64,000 nucleotides of DNA from Streptomyces sp. NBC_00285. Its GTDB lineage: Bacteria > Actinomycetota > Actinomycetes > Streptomycetales > Streptomycetaceae. This document shows, one piece after another, positions 35,149 through 44,558 of this stretch. A program made the translations under genes and the position numbers. The notes under the pieces were generated by a model. That model saw only the letters and a list, made by a program, of their open reading frames with translations, was not told the origin of the DNA and made no database searches. Each line of letters begins with the position of its first letter. Positions within the stretch are counted from its first letter, which is position 1. The DNA lies in the NCBI RefSeq assembly GCF_036174265.1, contig NZ_CP108055.1, forward strand, positions 6,944,001 through 7,008,000, given 5' to 3'.

Positions 35149-36327
35149 TCAGCCGTCCTGGGCGATCAGGGAGTCGCGCAGGTCGGAGAGCGTCCGGGTC
35201 GTGCCGTCCACCGTCAACGACCAGAAGGTCCATCCGTCCACATGGTCGTCGCCAGTCGCCATCCGTGCCGCGGACATGGGCGTGTTCAAGGGACGCTGGA
35301 GGTAGATGATCCTGCCGTCCTCCAGCAGCGTCGCCCTGGCCGGGCCCCGCTTCCCCTGGCCCGTCAGCGCGATCCCGCCTGCGGAGAACGCCTCGGGAGG
35401 CAAGGCGGCCACCAGGGTCCGCAGGTCGACGTGGTTGCCCGTCGCCGGGGCCGCCGGGGGCTCGGTTCCGTGGTTCGCGCCTGTCGCTACCTCGCCCCCC
35501 GCCTCTCCATCAGGGAGCGTGTCGTCTCCCGGGCGGTCGTGTGCGAGGAGGGCCAGGCGTTCGGCTGCTGCCGCCGCCGCGCTCCACTCGGCGGTCGTCC
35601 GTGTCAGGCCGTCGATCTCGGTGCGAGCGTACAGCGTCACACCGGCGTTGCCTCCGCTGGTGAGGTATAGCTGGACGAGTCCGACCACCCTGTCGATCAC
35701 GCTGGATCTGCACTCGATGAGCAGGTCGGAGTTGAGCGCGAGCATGCGAATGGTCTCGTCCACCCGACAGAGGTCCCGGGCTACCTCGTCGTCGGAGTAC
35801 GGCCGCTCGGGCCTCCGCCGGGCGTTGCCCTGCCTGTCGAACCCCACGAGTTCGACGTCCTTGGCCACCACGGGATCAAGCAGCACCGGCAGTTCGCCGT
35901 CCAGGCTCTCGCCCTCCGACGCGCGTTGCCCGAGCAGGGGGAAGCGTGCGCCCTTGCCCGGGCCGGCGCTCTCATTGCCGTAGCGGGCACCGCCGCTGTT
36001 GCAGTGGTGGCAGGCGAGACGGTAGTTGGCGGGGTCGTAGGCGAGCCACCAGTACCCGCGGCGCTCCGCCTCACCGACGACAACGGACTTCGGCCGGTAG
36101 TGGTCGACGTGGTAGGGCGAGCGGACGAACCTGGTCTCGCAGTACCAGCATTTCTTCCCGATGAGGGCGATCAGCCGGTCGCGGATCGCGTCCTCCCGCC
36201 ACATCTCGCGGAAGGAGAACTTCTTGTCCGCGTCCTCCGCGTCCTCTTGGAGCTTCTCGAGTTCCTTGGCGGCCCGGTCCGCCCACCTCTGCGGCGCGGT
36301 GAGTCCGCTGTTGTCTACGTGGCGCAC
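35149..36327 (-). CDS. HNH endonuclease, PtuB-like, last gene of the restriction-like operon
   Basis: A 392-residue protein with an intact HNH nuclease core: zinc cysteines C60 and C63 (KKCWYCETRF), HVDHYRPK at 73-80 with the catalytic His, Asn near 101 and CHHCN at 106-110. This matches PtuB-type HNH proteins, which in Septu defence act with an ATPase. The C-terminal 200 residues are long for a PtuB, with an Ala-rich linker and a compact domain ending LSDLRDSLIAQDG. It starts 5 bases after the AAA ATPase stop, so the pair is cotranscribed. Likely the DNA- or RNA-cutting effector of the operon. Confidence 0.85.
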   Translation of the reverse strand: MRHVDNSGLTAPQRWADRAAKELEKLQEDAEDADKKFSFREMWREDAIRDRLIALIGKKCWYCETRFVRSPYHVDHYRPKSVVVGEAERRGYWWLAYDPANYRLACHHCNSGGARYGNESAGPGKGARFPLLGQRASEGESLDGELPVLLDPVVAKDVELVGFDRQGNARRRPERPYSDDEVARDLCRVDETIRMLALNSDLLIECRSSVIDRVVGLVQLYLTSGGNAGVTLYARTEIDGLTRTTAEWSAAAAAAERLALLAHDRPGDDTLPDGEAGGEVATGANHGTEPPAAPATGNHVDLRTLVAALPPEAFSAGGIALTGQGKRGPARATLLEDGRIIYLQRPLNTPMSAARMATGDDHVDGWTFWSLTVDGTTRTLSDLRDSLIAQDG

Positions 36328-36332
36328 CGGGA

Positions 36333-37979
36333 TCAGACCCCCCGGGAGAAGCGCTCGTGAAAGAGCACCCGTGCAGTTGCTTCGAGCTCCTCGCCTGTCA
36401 CGGTGCCGCCGTTCCGGGCCCGCTCGATGAGTTCCGTGCGCCGCCGGTGCAGTTCCGCCAGGAAGGAGGAAAGCACCTTATCTCGGCGCCCCGTGGCGAA
36501 GCCCAGTCCGTCGAGCTGGTCGGTCACCTCCTGGAGTTCCCGGCGGGCCTCAGGGTCGTCCTCGGCCACCGATATGAGGCGGTACTGGGTGTCGATCAGG
36601 TCCTGGGTGTGCTCGTCGAGTTGGCTTCGGAGGCGGAACAGGTCGGAGGTGAGCAGCCCACCGGCCCCCTGACCGCGAGGGGCGGTGTTCGGGACGAGCG
36701 CCGTCGTCCGTCCGTCGGCATCCGTGTCGAGCACCCGGATCTGCCGCCGCAGCATATTCGAGACGAGGAGGGGCTCGTGGGTGGCGGCGATGAACTGCGA
36801 GCGCTGTCCGTCGCCCAGCATCTCCTGGACGGACGAGTACCAGCGCTGGCTCCATTCGGGGTGGAAGTGCGCGTTGGGTTCGTCGAGCAGGAAGAGCGAC
36901 TCCTGGCCTCGCTGCAGCCGCAGCAGACCGAGCACGGTGAGGATCTGCTGTTCTCCGGAGCTCAGTTGATCCGCCCGGACGACGACGCCGTCCGCCTTGC
37001 GGACGCGTACGTCGACGGTCAGGTAGCCGACCATCTGGAGGGTGGACAGGAGCCCGAACATCGACAGGTCGCTGTCGAAGAGGTTTCGGATGGCGAGCAC
37101 ATCCTCGGGGCTGCTCATGGTGAGGGCGAACCCGTCGTCGGGGGTGCCCGCGCTGTACAGCGGGTCCGAGTCCGGCACCGGCCCGAAGCGGCCGGAGGCC
37201 GCCGCCTCGGCGAACAGGACGCGCGGCGGCCCGCCCAGGCCCCAGTACGGCAGGGCCGACAGCTCCTCTCCCACCGACGCGGGAGCGCGTATGTGCAGCG
37301 CGGCGGACACCACCCCGTCCACGCGGGCCTGTTCCCTGAGATAGTCGCCGAAGACATCCGCCCACTGGGTGGCCAGGGAGAGCAGGACCAAGGGGAGCCA
37401 GTCGGGCGTGCACAGGAATCCCGGGGTGTACAGAGGGCACGAGATCGGCAGCTCCAGCTGTTCCGACCACACCCCGTCCTCGTTCTCCGGCCGGTCCTGC
37501 CAGGCGAACCAGGACTCCGTCCACTGCTCGCGCCACGCGACCAGCTCCGCTTCGGCGAAGTGCACGTGCCGTTCGAACTCGGAGCCCCAGGGGACCTTGC
37601 CGTGTACCTGGTACCCGAAGACGTGGTCCGGAAGGTGCCGGAGCCAGTCGTGATGCGGTGTCTCGTCGCGCGATCCGGCGGCGTTCGTCACCCACATGAC
37701 CGGTTCAGCGTCGGCGGACGGCTGCACGATGTCGACGGTTGTGTCGCGGAGCCGGTAGCGCACCTCGTATCCGAAGTCTGAACGGCCCGAATGGCCGAGG
37801 GCGCAGCGGTAGAGGGCCCCGAAGAGTTCCGCGAGCGCGTGCAGGACCCGCGACTTCCCGCCTCCGTTGGCGCCGATCAGTACCGCGATGGCCTGTCCCT
37901 TGTCGACGGCGTCTTCCAGGTCGAGGGTGAAATCCCGCAGGCCGCGGTAGTCGGGCAGCCTCAGCTGCAACAACTGCAT
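36333..37979 (-). CDS. AAA/ABC-type ATPase, PtuA-like, of the restriction-like operon
   Basis: A 548-residue SMC/ABC-like ATPase with all nucleotide motifs intact: Walker A GANGGGKS (36-43), signature LSSGEQQ (339-345), Walker B LFLLDEPNAHFHPEW (362-376), D-loop and switch His at 401 (ATHEP). The N-terminal RLPDYRGLRDFTLDLED is the usual start of RecF/OLD/PtuA-like ATPases. Proteins of this kind occur beside type I restriction genes and as PtuA in Septu. Starts 10 bases after the hsdSM stop and 5 bases before the HNH gene. Probably senses a trigger and gates the HNH nuclease. Confidence 0.86.
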   Translation of the reverse strand: MQLLQLRLPDYRGLRDFTLDLEDAVDKGQAIAVLIGANGGGKSRVLHALAELFGALYRCALGHSGRSDFGYEVRYRLRDTTVDIVQPSADAEPVMWVTNAAGSRDETPHHDWLRHLPDHVFGYQVHGKVPWGSEFERHVHFAEAELVAWREQWTESWFAWQDRPENEDGVWSEQLELPISCPLYTPGFLCTPDWLPLVLLSLATQWADVFGDYLREQARVDGVVSAALHIRAPASVGEELSALPYWGLGGPPRVLFAEAAASGRFGPVPDSDPLYSAGTPDDGFALTMSSPEDVLAIRNLFDSDLSMFGLLSTLQMVGYLTVDVRVRKADGVVVRADQLSSGEQQILTVLGLLRLQRGQESLFLLDEPNAHFHPEWSQRWYSSVQEMLGDGQRSQFIAATHEPLLVSNMLRRQIRVLDTDADGRTTALVPNTAPRGQGAGGLLTSDLFRLRSQLDEHTQDLIDTQYRLISVAEDDPEARRELQEVTDQLDGLGFATGRRDKVLSSFLAELHRRRTELIERARNGGTVTGEELEATARVLFHERFSRGV

Positions 37980-37989
37980 CGGATTCCCC

Positions 37990-40905
37990 TCAACCGGACC
38001 GGAACGTACGGGCGTCCCGCGGAGGCGTGAGCTCCTCCGCGAGCCTGGAGAACCGTCGCCACGCGTCCTCTAGCCGCCCGGAGATCTGCTGGGCAATCAG
38101 GTGCGGCTCGGGGGCGTCCCTCGGCTCCTCCTCGCGTAGGTCGGCGCCGAGGTCGAGACTGATGGCCTGCCCGGCGAGGAGCGCGTCCACGGAGTAGGGC
38201 TTGAACACTGGCGACGCGGCGCGGGTGTCGGGCGGGTGCCCGGGCCGGTACGCGGCCACGAACGCGTCGAGACCGGAGCCCGTGGAATCCGGGGCGTCGG
38301 CGGCGGTCGCGTGTCCGGTCCGCAGGTCGTAGACCCAAAGGCGGCGGGTGGCCGGCGATCCGTCGGGGCGAGCCGCGGCCTTCTCGAAGAACAAGACGTT
38401 GAGCTTGACCCCCGAGGAGGCTCCGGAGAGCCCGAAAGGGAGGCGGAGGAGGGTATGCACGTCGCACTGCTTCAGCAACTGCCTCCGTACCCGTTCCCCG
38501 GCACCCCCTTGGAAGAGGACGCCGTCGGGTACGACGACGGCGGCCCGGCCGCCGATCTCCAGCAGAGTGTAGACGTGCTGCAGGAAGTCGAGCTGCTGGT
38601 GGCCGGTGGCAGCCCAGAAGTCCGGCCGGGCGATGGCGAGGTCCCCCTCCGTGCCGTGGAGGCCGGGCGCGCCCGAGGACGGGACCGTCGAGCGCCGCTG
38701 CCCCAGGGGCGGATCGGCGAGGACGAGGGTGGCCCGGCGGCTGGGGCTCACGGCGAGGGAGTCCCGTACCTCGATGGCCGCTCGGTCGCCGTCGAGGCGC
38801 TCAACGCCGTGCAACAACAGGTTCATGGTGGCGAGGCGCGCCGTCGCGTCCACCAGTTCCGTCCCCCGGATCCCGCCGTGGGACAGCCGCTCCCGCTGGG
38901 CTGGGGAGACACCCGGCGGAAGGCACCGGGCGATGTGCTCGAAGGACCGCACCAGGAATCCGCCGGTGCCCGCCGCCGGGTCCACGATCGTGTCCTCGAC
39001 GGTCGGACGCGTGCACGAGACGATGGCGTCGACTAGACCCCGGTGAGTAAAGTACTGGCCCGCGCCGCTGCGGTGGCGCTGACCGGACCGGGCGAGGAAC
39101 GCGTCGAAGACCGGAGCGCGCCACTGCGGCCGCTCGTCCCACCAGGAGAGCCCCTCCCTGACCTGCTGGATCAGGTTCTGGAGGTGCACCGGGCGGCGCA
39201 GGGGGTTGTGGGCCTTGTGGAAAATCCGGCCGATCACGCCGCCGCGCTCGCCCAGCTCCGCCAGAAGCGTGCCGTAGTGCCGGGTCAGTTCTGTGCCCTC
39301 GCGCAGCGCGAGTTCGTCCCAAGCGTCGCGTCCCAGGACATCGACGCGGTTGAGAGGTCGGTGCCGCAACTCCTGCGCCACTTTGAGAAAGAGCAGATAT
39401 GCCACCTGCTCGACGTACTCCAGGGCTGTGAGGCCGTCGTCGCTCAGCCGTGGGAAGGAGGACCACAGCTGCTCGGCCCGGCGCTCGACCTCGGAAGGTC
39501 GGTCGTCAGGCCGTCGGGCGGGCGTCGGCGGCGGCACGGTCACTGCTCCCTCGGGTCTTACGTCGTTCTCGCTGCTCGGCGCGGCGCCGTGGGGCAGCCT
39601 GCCCGCGAGGGCCTGCTCTCGGCAGCCGTCGCGCAGCCGGTCCGCTATTGCTAGGGCTTCCTCGGCCGAGGTCGTGACGGAGATGAGTCCGCCGTCCCAC
39701 GCCTCCAAAGAGGCAAGGAGAGCCCCCTGTTCGGCGAGCGGAGGCACGGGGACGGGGGTCCGCCGCAGATGGTCGAGCCCCAGGGAGGCCAGGCCGGCCG
39801 TGCCCCTTGCGGCGCCCCGCAGCCATCGGCGGCCGGCCCCGTTCGCGTACAGGGCGAGCAGCCGGGGGTGCAGGGCGTCCCCGGCCATGCGGACCCGTGC
39901 CAAGTGGTGGTTCGGCACGTACGTGCGGTGCGAGGCGTCCTGTTCCCACACCCGGCAGAGGCCGAGGCTGTCGGGCTGTCCGCTCAGCACGAACAGGACA
40001 TCCCCGGGGCTCAGCCGGTGCGCCTCTGCCGTGTCGGCGTCGAGGCGCACTGTCGGCATCCGCTCGTGTGCCCACCGCTCGCCCAGCAACTCGGCCGGGC
40101 GCAGGGAACCCACCTCGACCCCGTGCCGTTCGTCGGGGCGCCGACTGTCCGCCGTGGGCCCGCGCACTACCTCGGCCAACTCGCCGAGGGGAACCCATCG
40201 CCATCCCTTGGGGACGGCGGGCAGAGGCGCGCGGTGGGCGGTGGTGGTGGAGGGCTCCGGGTCCGGTTGTGGGCCGGGCGCGGTGCGGCCGACGACGCCG
40301 TGGTCGATTACGAGGGCGCGGAGGTTCTTGATCTGCTGCAGTGTGTCGCGGACGGCGGCCTCCTCCTCGTCCACCCGGGTGAGCCAGAAGGCGAGGGAGC
40401 TTTTGATTCGCTCCTGGTCGGCCCGCGGGGGCAGCGACAGCCGTACGCGTTCCAGGTCCCGTACCGCGATGTGGTGCAGGCCGGATCCTTGGCGGACTGA
40501 CGACTCTATCTGGCGGCGTACGGCACGGGACTCCCACGACAGCACCAGGTACTCGGGGTCGATCAGCTGCTCGTCGACCCGCACCCGTACCATGGTGGCG
40601 GGGTACGTCATGGGGTCGGTGATCTCCCGGACCAGGGCCGCCCGCCCGATCCGCGTCCCGGGTCCGCCGTTGCGGCTTATCAGGATGTCGCCCGGCCGGA
40701 TCATACGTTGCGCCGCTTCTGTCGCCGTGGCCCACGGTCCCTCCCGAGACTCCGCGAGGTCGACCGTCGCCGACCGTAGCGCGGGCAGGCGGAGGTCGGG
40801 CAGCCCTCCCGGGACGGGCGAACCGGACCGGCCCGCCGCCAACGGCTCGCGCAGCAGCTCGCCCAGTGACACGTCGGTCCAGCCGAGCGGCAGCCCCGCG
40901 CTCAC
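37990..40905 (-). CDS. Type I specificity-methylase fusion (HsdS-HsdM) with altered methylase motif
   Basis: A 971-residue fusion in S-then-M order. Residues about 1-430 are HsdS-like with two target-recognition domains: GWTDVSLGELLREPLAAGRS ... DLERVRLSLPPRADQERI, then PKGWRWVPLGELAEVVRGPT ... PVPVPPLAEQGALLASLEAW. From about 470 the HsdM part begins (LTALEYVEQVAYLLFLKVAQ), with GAGQYFTHRGLVDAIV, motif I DPAAGTGGFLVRSF and MNLLLHGVERLDGD. Motif IV, usually NPPF, is DPPL (38704-38715). GTG at 40905 overlaps the hsdR-like stop (GTGA). The missing aromatic residue in motif IV makes methylation doubtful. DNA recognition looks intact. Confidence 0.85.
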   Translation of the reverse strand: MSAGLPLGWTDVSLGELLREPLAAGRSGSPVPGGLPDLRLPALRSATVDLAESREGPWATATEAAQRMIRPGDILISRNGGPGTRIGRAALVREITDPMTYPATMVRVRVDEQLIDPEYLVLSWESRAVRRQIESSVRQGSGLHHIAVRDLERVRLSLPPRADQERIKSSLAFWLTRVDEEEAAVRDTLQQIKNLRALVIDHGVVGRTAPGPQPDPEPSTTTAHRAPLPAVPKGWRWVPLGELAEVVRGPTADSRRPDERHGVEVGSLRPAELLGERWAHERMPTVRLDADTAEAHRLSPGDVLFVLSGQPDSLGLCRVWEQDASHRTYVPNHHLARVRMAGDALHPRLLALYANGAGRRWLRGAARGTAGLASLGLDHLRRTPVPVPPLAEQGALLASLEAWDGGLISVTTSAEEALAIADRLRDGCREQALAGRLPHGAAPSSENDVRPEGAVTVPPPTPARRPDDRPSEVERRAEQLWSSFPRLSDDGLTALEYVEQVAYLLFLKVAQELRHRPLNRVDVLGRDAWDELALREGTELTRHYGTLLAELGERGGVIGRIFHKAHNPLRRPVHLQNLIQQVREGLSWWDERPQWRAPVFDAFLARSGQRHRSGAGQYFTHRGLVDAIVSCTRPTVEDTIVDPAAGTGGFLVRSFEHIARCLPPGVSPAQRERLSHGGIRGTELVDATARLATMNLLLHGVERLDGDRAAIEVRDSLAVSPSRRATLVLADPPLGQRRSTVPSSGAPGLHGTEGDLAIARPDFWAATGHQQLDFLQHVYTLLEIGGRAAVVVPDGVLFQGGAGERVRRQLLKQCDVHTLLRLPFGLSGASSGVKLNVLFFEKAAARPDGSPATRRLWVYDLRTGHATAADAPDSTGSGLDAFVAAYRPGHPPDTRAASPVFKPYSVDALLAGQAISLDLGADLREEEPRDAPEPHLIAQQISGRLEDAWRRFSRLAEELTPPRDARTFRSG

Positions 40906-43814
40906 GCGAGTACGCTCCGCAGCTCGTCCAGCAGGCGGACCGCGCCCTGCCCGCCGAAGGCGCGTAGGAAGCCCGACGTGCCGCCCCGGAGGGTGAAGGG
41001 AACGGCATCCAGGGACGCAGCGGAGAAGTGTCCGTCGGCCGCCGTGCCGTCCGCGATGTGCTCCATCCACCAGACATGGTCGGGGTCGAAGGACCGTCCC
41101 AGGCGCTCTTGGTGATCGATCCACGCGTCGAGCCGGTCGAAGACCTGGTCGCGGTAGGGACGCGGGCGTGGCTCCAGGTCCGCTTCGTACCTGACGAGGA
41201 CGAGGAGATCTACGGGACCCTTCGGCGTCTGCGGCCGGCGCGGATCCGACACGGTGACGCCGGCGCGTTCGTAGGCGCTCCAGAGCCGCTCCGCCGTCAG
41301 GTCGTGCGGCGGCCCCGCCAGAGACTCGGCCCATGAGCGAAGCCGTCGGACGTCCCCCTCGGTCAGGAGCCTGGTGCCGACGATCAGCTCCCGCGCCGGG
41401 CCGTTGCCTGCCCGGAGGAAAGACCGCCAACGCTCCATGACCTCGGCGTCGTCGTCGACCGTTGTCGGGGCCTCGTATGCGTCCTTCCCATGCTCCCGCT
41501 TCCGCGCCGTGGAGGACCGACGACCGGCATGGTGCCGGCTGACGTCGAACGGATCCACGACCACGCATTGGGTCTTGGCCGATGCGCCGGGGGTGACCGC
41601 CCGCAGTTCCGCCGATGCGATGGAGCGCGTCCCAACCGCGATCATCTGGAAATAGCGGTTCGCGGACTTGACGTCCCGCAGGAACAGCACACATTCGACG
41701 GGCGCGGTGTCCGTCCCGGCGAGCACCAGGCCCACCACGACGACGACCCGCAGCTCGACGGTGTTACGGAACTCCGCGAGCCACCGGTACGGTGATCCGC
41801 CCTTGAGCGTGACCTTCCGGCAGAAGCCGGGCCCCTGCCCGAACACCGCGCGCACCGCGGCGACCACCTCGGCCGCGTGACGTTCGTCGTCCGCGTAGAC
41901 GACGGTCTTCGGCAGCGACATGTCCCCGGAACCGAGCCCTGCCCGTTCGGGGAACATCGACGGCAACCCCTCCTTGAACGCCGTCAGCGTGGCGTGGAGC
42001 GCATTGCCGCTCACCACGGAGCGACGGCGCACGGAGGTCTCCTCCGTGTCGGGGCCGAACCCCTCCTCCAGTGTTTCGGCCGTCCACTCCGGTCGCGTGG
42101 GGAGGTTGCCGACGCGGTAGACGGTGACACCCACGGCCCGGTTGTCGGCAACGGCGTCTTCGAAAGTGTAGGAACTGACCAGATTGCCCTGGAAGAGCTC
42201 CAGCGCCCGGTCCGTCGGGGTGGCCGTCAGGCCGAGAACCGGGGCGTCGAAGTAGTCGAACAGCGCACGCCACCGAGGGGAGACGGACCGGTGGCAGTCG
42301 TCGGCGATGACGAGGTCGAAGGACTCGGGGGCCAGATCGGGCCGATAGCGGACTCCGGACGTCGGGTCGCCCCCGGACAGGGCCCTGAAGAGCCGCTGCA
42401 CGGTGCTCACGACGACCCCGTGGGACGACACGGCATCCGGGCCCAGCCGCTCTACCCGGTACGACTCGGTGAACTTCCTGCCGTCGTCGCCGGGGCCGGA
42501 GTACGCCGCGAAGGTCGCCAGCACCTGCATTTCGAGCTCCACCCGGTCGACCAGGAAGAGGATTCGGCGGGCCCGGGCGTGCTGTAGCAGGCGGTGGATC
42601 GCGGTTACAGCCGTGACTGTCCGGCCGCCCCCCACGGCAATCTGGACCATAGCCCGGCGCTCGCCACGGCGCAGCGAGCTCTCGAATGCCAGCACCGCTT
42701 CGTACTGCACCGGCCGGAGGGAGTCCTGCGGGTAGCCGTCATCGCCGAGGTTTGGAAGACGGTGGCGCACGCGGCCCTGGAACGTAGGCGCCTGGGGGTC
42801 GGCCACGGCCTCGCGCAGCCAGCGGGTCACGGTGTCCGGCTGGTGGAAGGTGAAGACCTCCCGGGGGCGCGGCTCGGGGTCGTCCCCGTTCCGGAACAGC
42901 ACCCGGACGCCGTCCGCGGCGTACGTGTAGGGCATCCGCTGCTCCGCGGACGCCCTCGACGAGGTACCGGTCCCACGGGTCCGGGCCATTGCCGCCCGCA
43001 GATCCCCGCCGCGGGGCCGCACCTCGACGGTGCCCACAGGGCGGCCGTCGACGTGGAGCACGTAGTCCGGTCCCGCCGCCCCGTCCGGTTGCGCCGTGTC
43101 CCGTACCGCGACCCCTCGTACCGGTAGCTCGTGCGGCGCGTCCGTATCGTCCCGTACGGTCCATCCTGCCTCGGTCAGCAGGTCCGCGACGCACCACTCC
43201 GCCTCCAGGAGGGCCGCCCGTGCCTTCAGGGACGCGCGGGTGGCCGTCTCGGCGGGCGTCCGCCGGTCGAAGGTCCGCCGCAGCACGGGGACGTACTCGT
43301 CGAGCAGGGCGACCCAGGTGGCCAGGTCGGTCACCGGCTTTCCTGCGGTGACCTGCCGGTGCGGTGAGCCCGCCGGGGTGTCGTCCCATTCGACCAGCGG
43401 GACGAAGGAGAGCTCGTCACGCACTCCGGTCCGCAGCCGGAAGTACCAGACGCCCAGGTCGAAGCAGTGCAGTACGAGACGCCGGGCACGGGACCCGTCG
43501 TCCGGTCCTGCCTCGCTGTCGGGCGCGGGGTCACTGGAGCGGCGCAGTTCGGTCAGTGCGCGATACACCGGGCCGTCGGCCGCGTCGCCGACGGACTCCG
43601 GGCCGAGCAGCCGGGCGGACTCCGCGCTCAGCACCTCCGCGAACTGCCGGGCCTGGGCGAGGGACCGTTCAGGGCGGGCGTGCGCGTCGGCCTCGGCACC
43701 CGCGCCGTATAGCAGCAGGAGAGGCTCAAGCGGTAGCAGGAAGCCGAAGTTCGCGGAAGCGGCGGCCAACTCCGCGAGGGCTTCCTCGTCGGCTGCCTGG
43801 TGCACTCGGCCCAC
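40902..43814 (-). CDS. Type I restriction HsdR-like protein with degenerate catalytic motifs
   Basis: A 970-residue HsdR homologue, first gene of the operon. The fold is clear from conserved non-catalytic stretches: NFGFLLPLEPLLLLYG, DYVLHVDGRPVGTVE, RRILFLVDRVELEMQVLATF, FDYFDAPVLGLTATPT. The catalytic positions differ: nuclease E-x-K is EVR (43017-43025), Walker A GTGKT is GGGRT (42618-42632), DECH is DDCH (42291-42302) and motif VI GRGTR is AVGTR (41625-41648). So ATP hydrolysis and cleavage are probably lost or weak. The start is uncertain: GTG at 43814, 43847 and 43805 and a TTG at 43931 are in frame; I take 43814 because GAAGGG lies just upstream. Confidence 0.83.
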   Translation of the reverse strand: MGRVHQAADEEALAELAAASANFGFLLPLEPLLLLYGAGAEADAHARPERSLAQARQFAEVLSAESARLLGPESVGDAADGPVYRALTELRRSSDPAPDSEAGPDDGSRARRLVLHCFDLGVWYFRLRTGVRDELSFVPLVEWDDTPAGSPHRQVTAGKPVTDLATWVALLDEYVPVLRRTFDRRTPAETATRASLKARAALLEAEWCVADLLTEAGWTVRDDTDAPHELPVRGVAVRDTAQPDGAAGPDYVLHVDGRPVGTVEVRPRGGDLRAAMARTRGTGTSSRASAEQRMPYTYAADGVRVLFRNGDDPEPRPREVFTFHQPDTVTRWLREAVADPQAPTFQGRVRHRLPNLGDDGYPQDSLRPVQYEAVLAFESSLRRGERRAMVQIAVGGGRTVTAVTAIHRLLQHARARRILFLVDRVELEMQVLATFAAYSGPGDDGRKFTESYRVERLGPDAVSSHGVVVSTVQRLFRALSGGDPTSGVRYRPDLAPESFDLVIADDCHRSVSPRWRALFDYFDAPVLGLTATPTDRALELFQGNLVSSYTFEDAVADNRAVGVTVYRVGNLPTRPEWTAETLEEGFGPDTEETSVRRRSVVSGNALHATLTAFKEGLPSMFPERAGLGSGDMSLPKTVVYADDERHAAEVVAAVRAVFGQGPGFCRKVTLKGGSPYRWLAEFRNTVELRVVVVVGLVLAGTDTAPVECVLFLRDVKSANRYFQMIAVGTRSIASAELRAVTPGASAKTQCVVVDPFDVSRHHAGRRSSTARKREHGKDAYEAPTTVDDDAEVMERWRSFLRAGNGPARELIVGTRLLTEGDVRRLRSWAESLAGPPHDLTAERLWSAYERAGVTVSDPRRPQTPKGPVDLLVLVRYEADLEPRPRPYRDQVFDRLDAWIDHQERLGRSFDPDHVWWMEHIADGTAADGHFSAASLDAVPFTLRGGTSGFLRAFGGQGAVRLLDELRSVLA

Positions 43815-44068
43815 GTTCCCTTCACTCTTCGTCAGCGTCAGCGTCACCGGCGACCGTGTCACGGCGTCGAACAAGCACCCAAACCTATCGCCTCGGGTCG
43901 GGCCCCGAGCCCGTCTGGCAGGAACCGCCAACCCAGGAACGACGAGGGTGTATCTGCCGCTGCGGATTGTCCTTGCGCGTGTCCACTAGGCAGCCCGACT
44001 GGCAGGCGCCGAGGACGCGGCGGTCCGTGATGACGGGGAGCACGTGGGTGCGGCCATGGCGGGGTGGG

Positions 44069-44545
44069 CTCAAGGCCCGGGTTGAGGGCGAGTACCGCGA
44101 TGTTCCGGTCGCGCCGTTTCTCGACAGGGAGATTGACGCGCACCTCTCGCAGTGGGCTCCCGCGCCCGTTGCCTTCACCAGTCCGTCCGGCAAGTACCGG
44201 CACCTGTCCGTGCTCTTCTCACCCCGCGACCGTGGCAAGGGCGTTATGCCCACCGCATCGACGTACGACTACCACTTCAGGAAAGTATGCGTGGCCGCAG
44301 GACTGGTGGGCAGCCAGGGGCGGGCGGAGTATACGCCACGCAACCTGCGGGACTTCTTCGCCTCGACGGCGCTTGCCAAGGGCATCCCGATCCATGAGGT
44401 CTCACGCTGGCTTGGGCATCGGTCGATCAAGGTCACCGTCGACATCTACGGACACCTGTTGCCCCGGGCCTAGAGCCGATGCCGGGAGATCCTGCAGAGC
44501 GCCATGCGGCCGGTGCTCTGGAGCCTGTCGGCGCAAGGCCGTGTT
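44069..44545 (+). pseudogene. Truncated, nonsense-mutated integrase of element 2
   Basis: Starting about 44069 the frame reads LKARVEGEYRDVPVAPFLDR, EIDAHLSQWAPAPVAF and on through NLRDFFASTALAKGIPIHEV, SRWLGHRSIKVTVDIYGHLL, colinear with the last 150 residues of the intact integrase. The first 270 residues are missing. A TAG at 44471-44473 then stops the frame where the homologue has Trp-type sequence, and in-frame homology continues after it (SRCREILQSAMRPV), so it is a nonsense mutation. The HxxR His is also replaced (RNLR). Element 2 cannot make its own full integrase. Confidence 0.85.
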
Positions 44546-44558
44546 GCCTGTGGTGCTG

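Noticed and set aside
37990..41694. hsdSM fusion extended to a start inside the hsdR-like gene
   Set aside because: The extension is antisense-free but overlaps 790 bp of the hsdR-like gene in another frame, and the GTG at 40905 forms a normal stop-start overlap.
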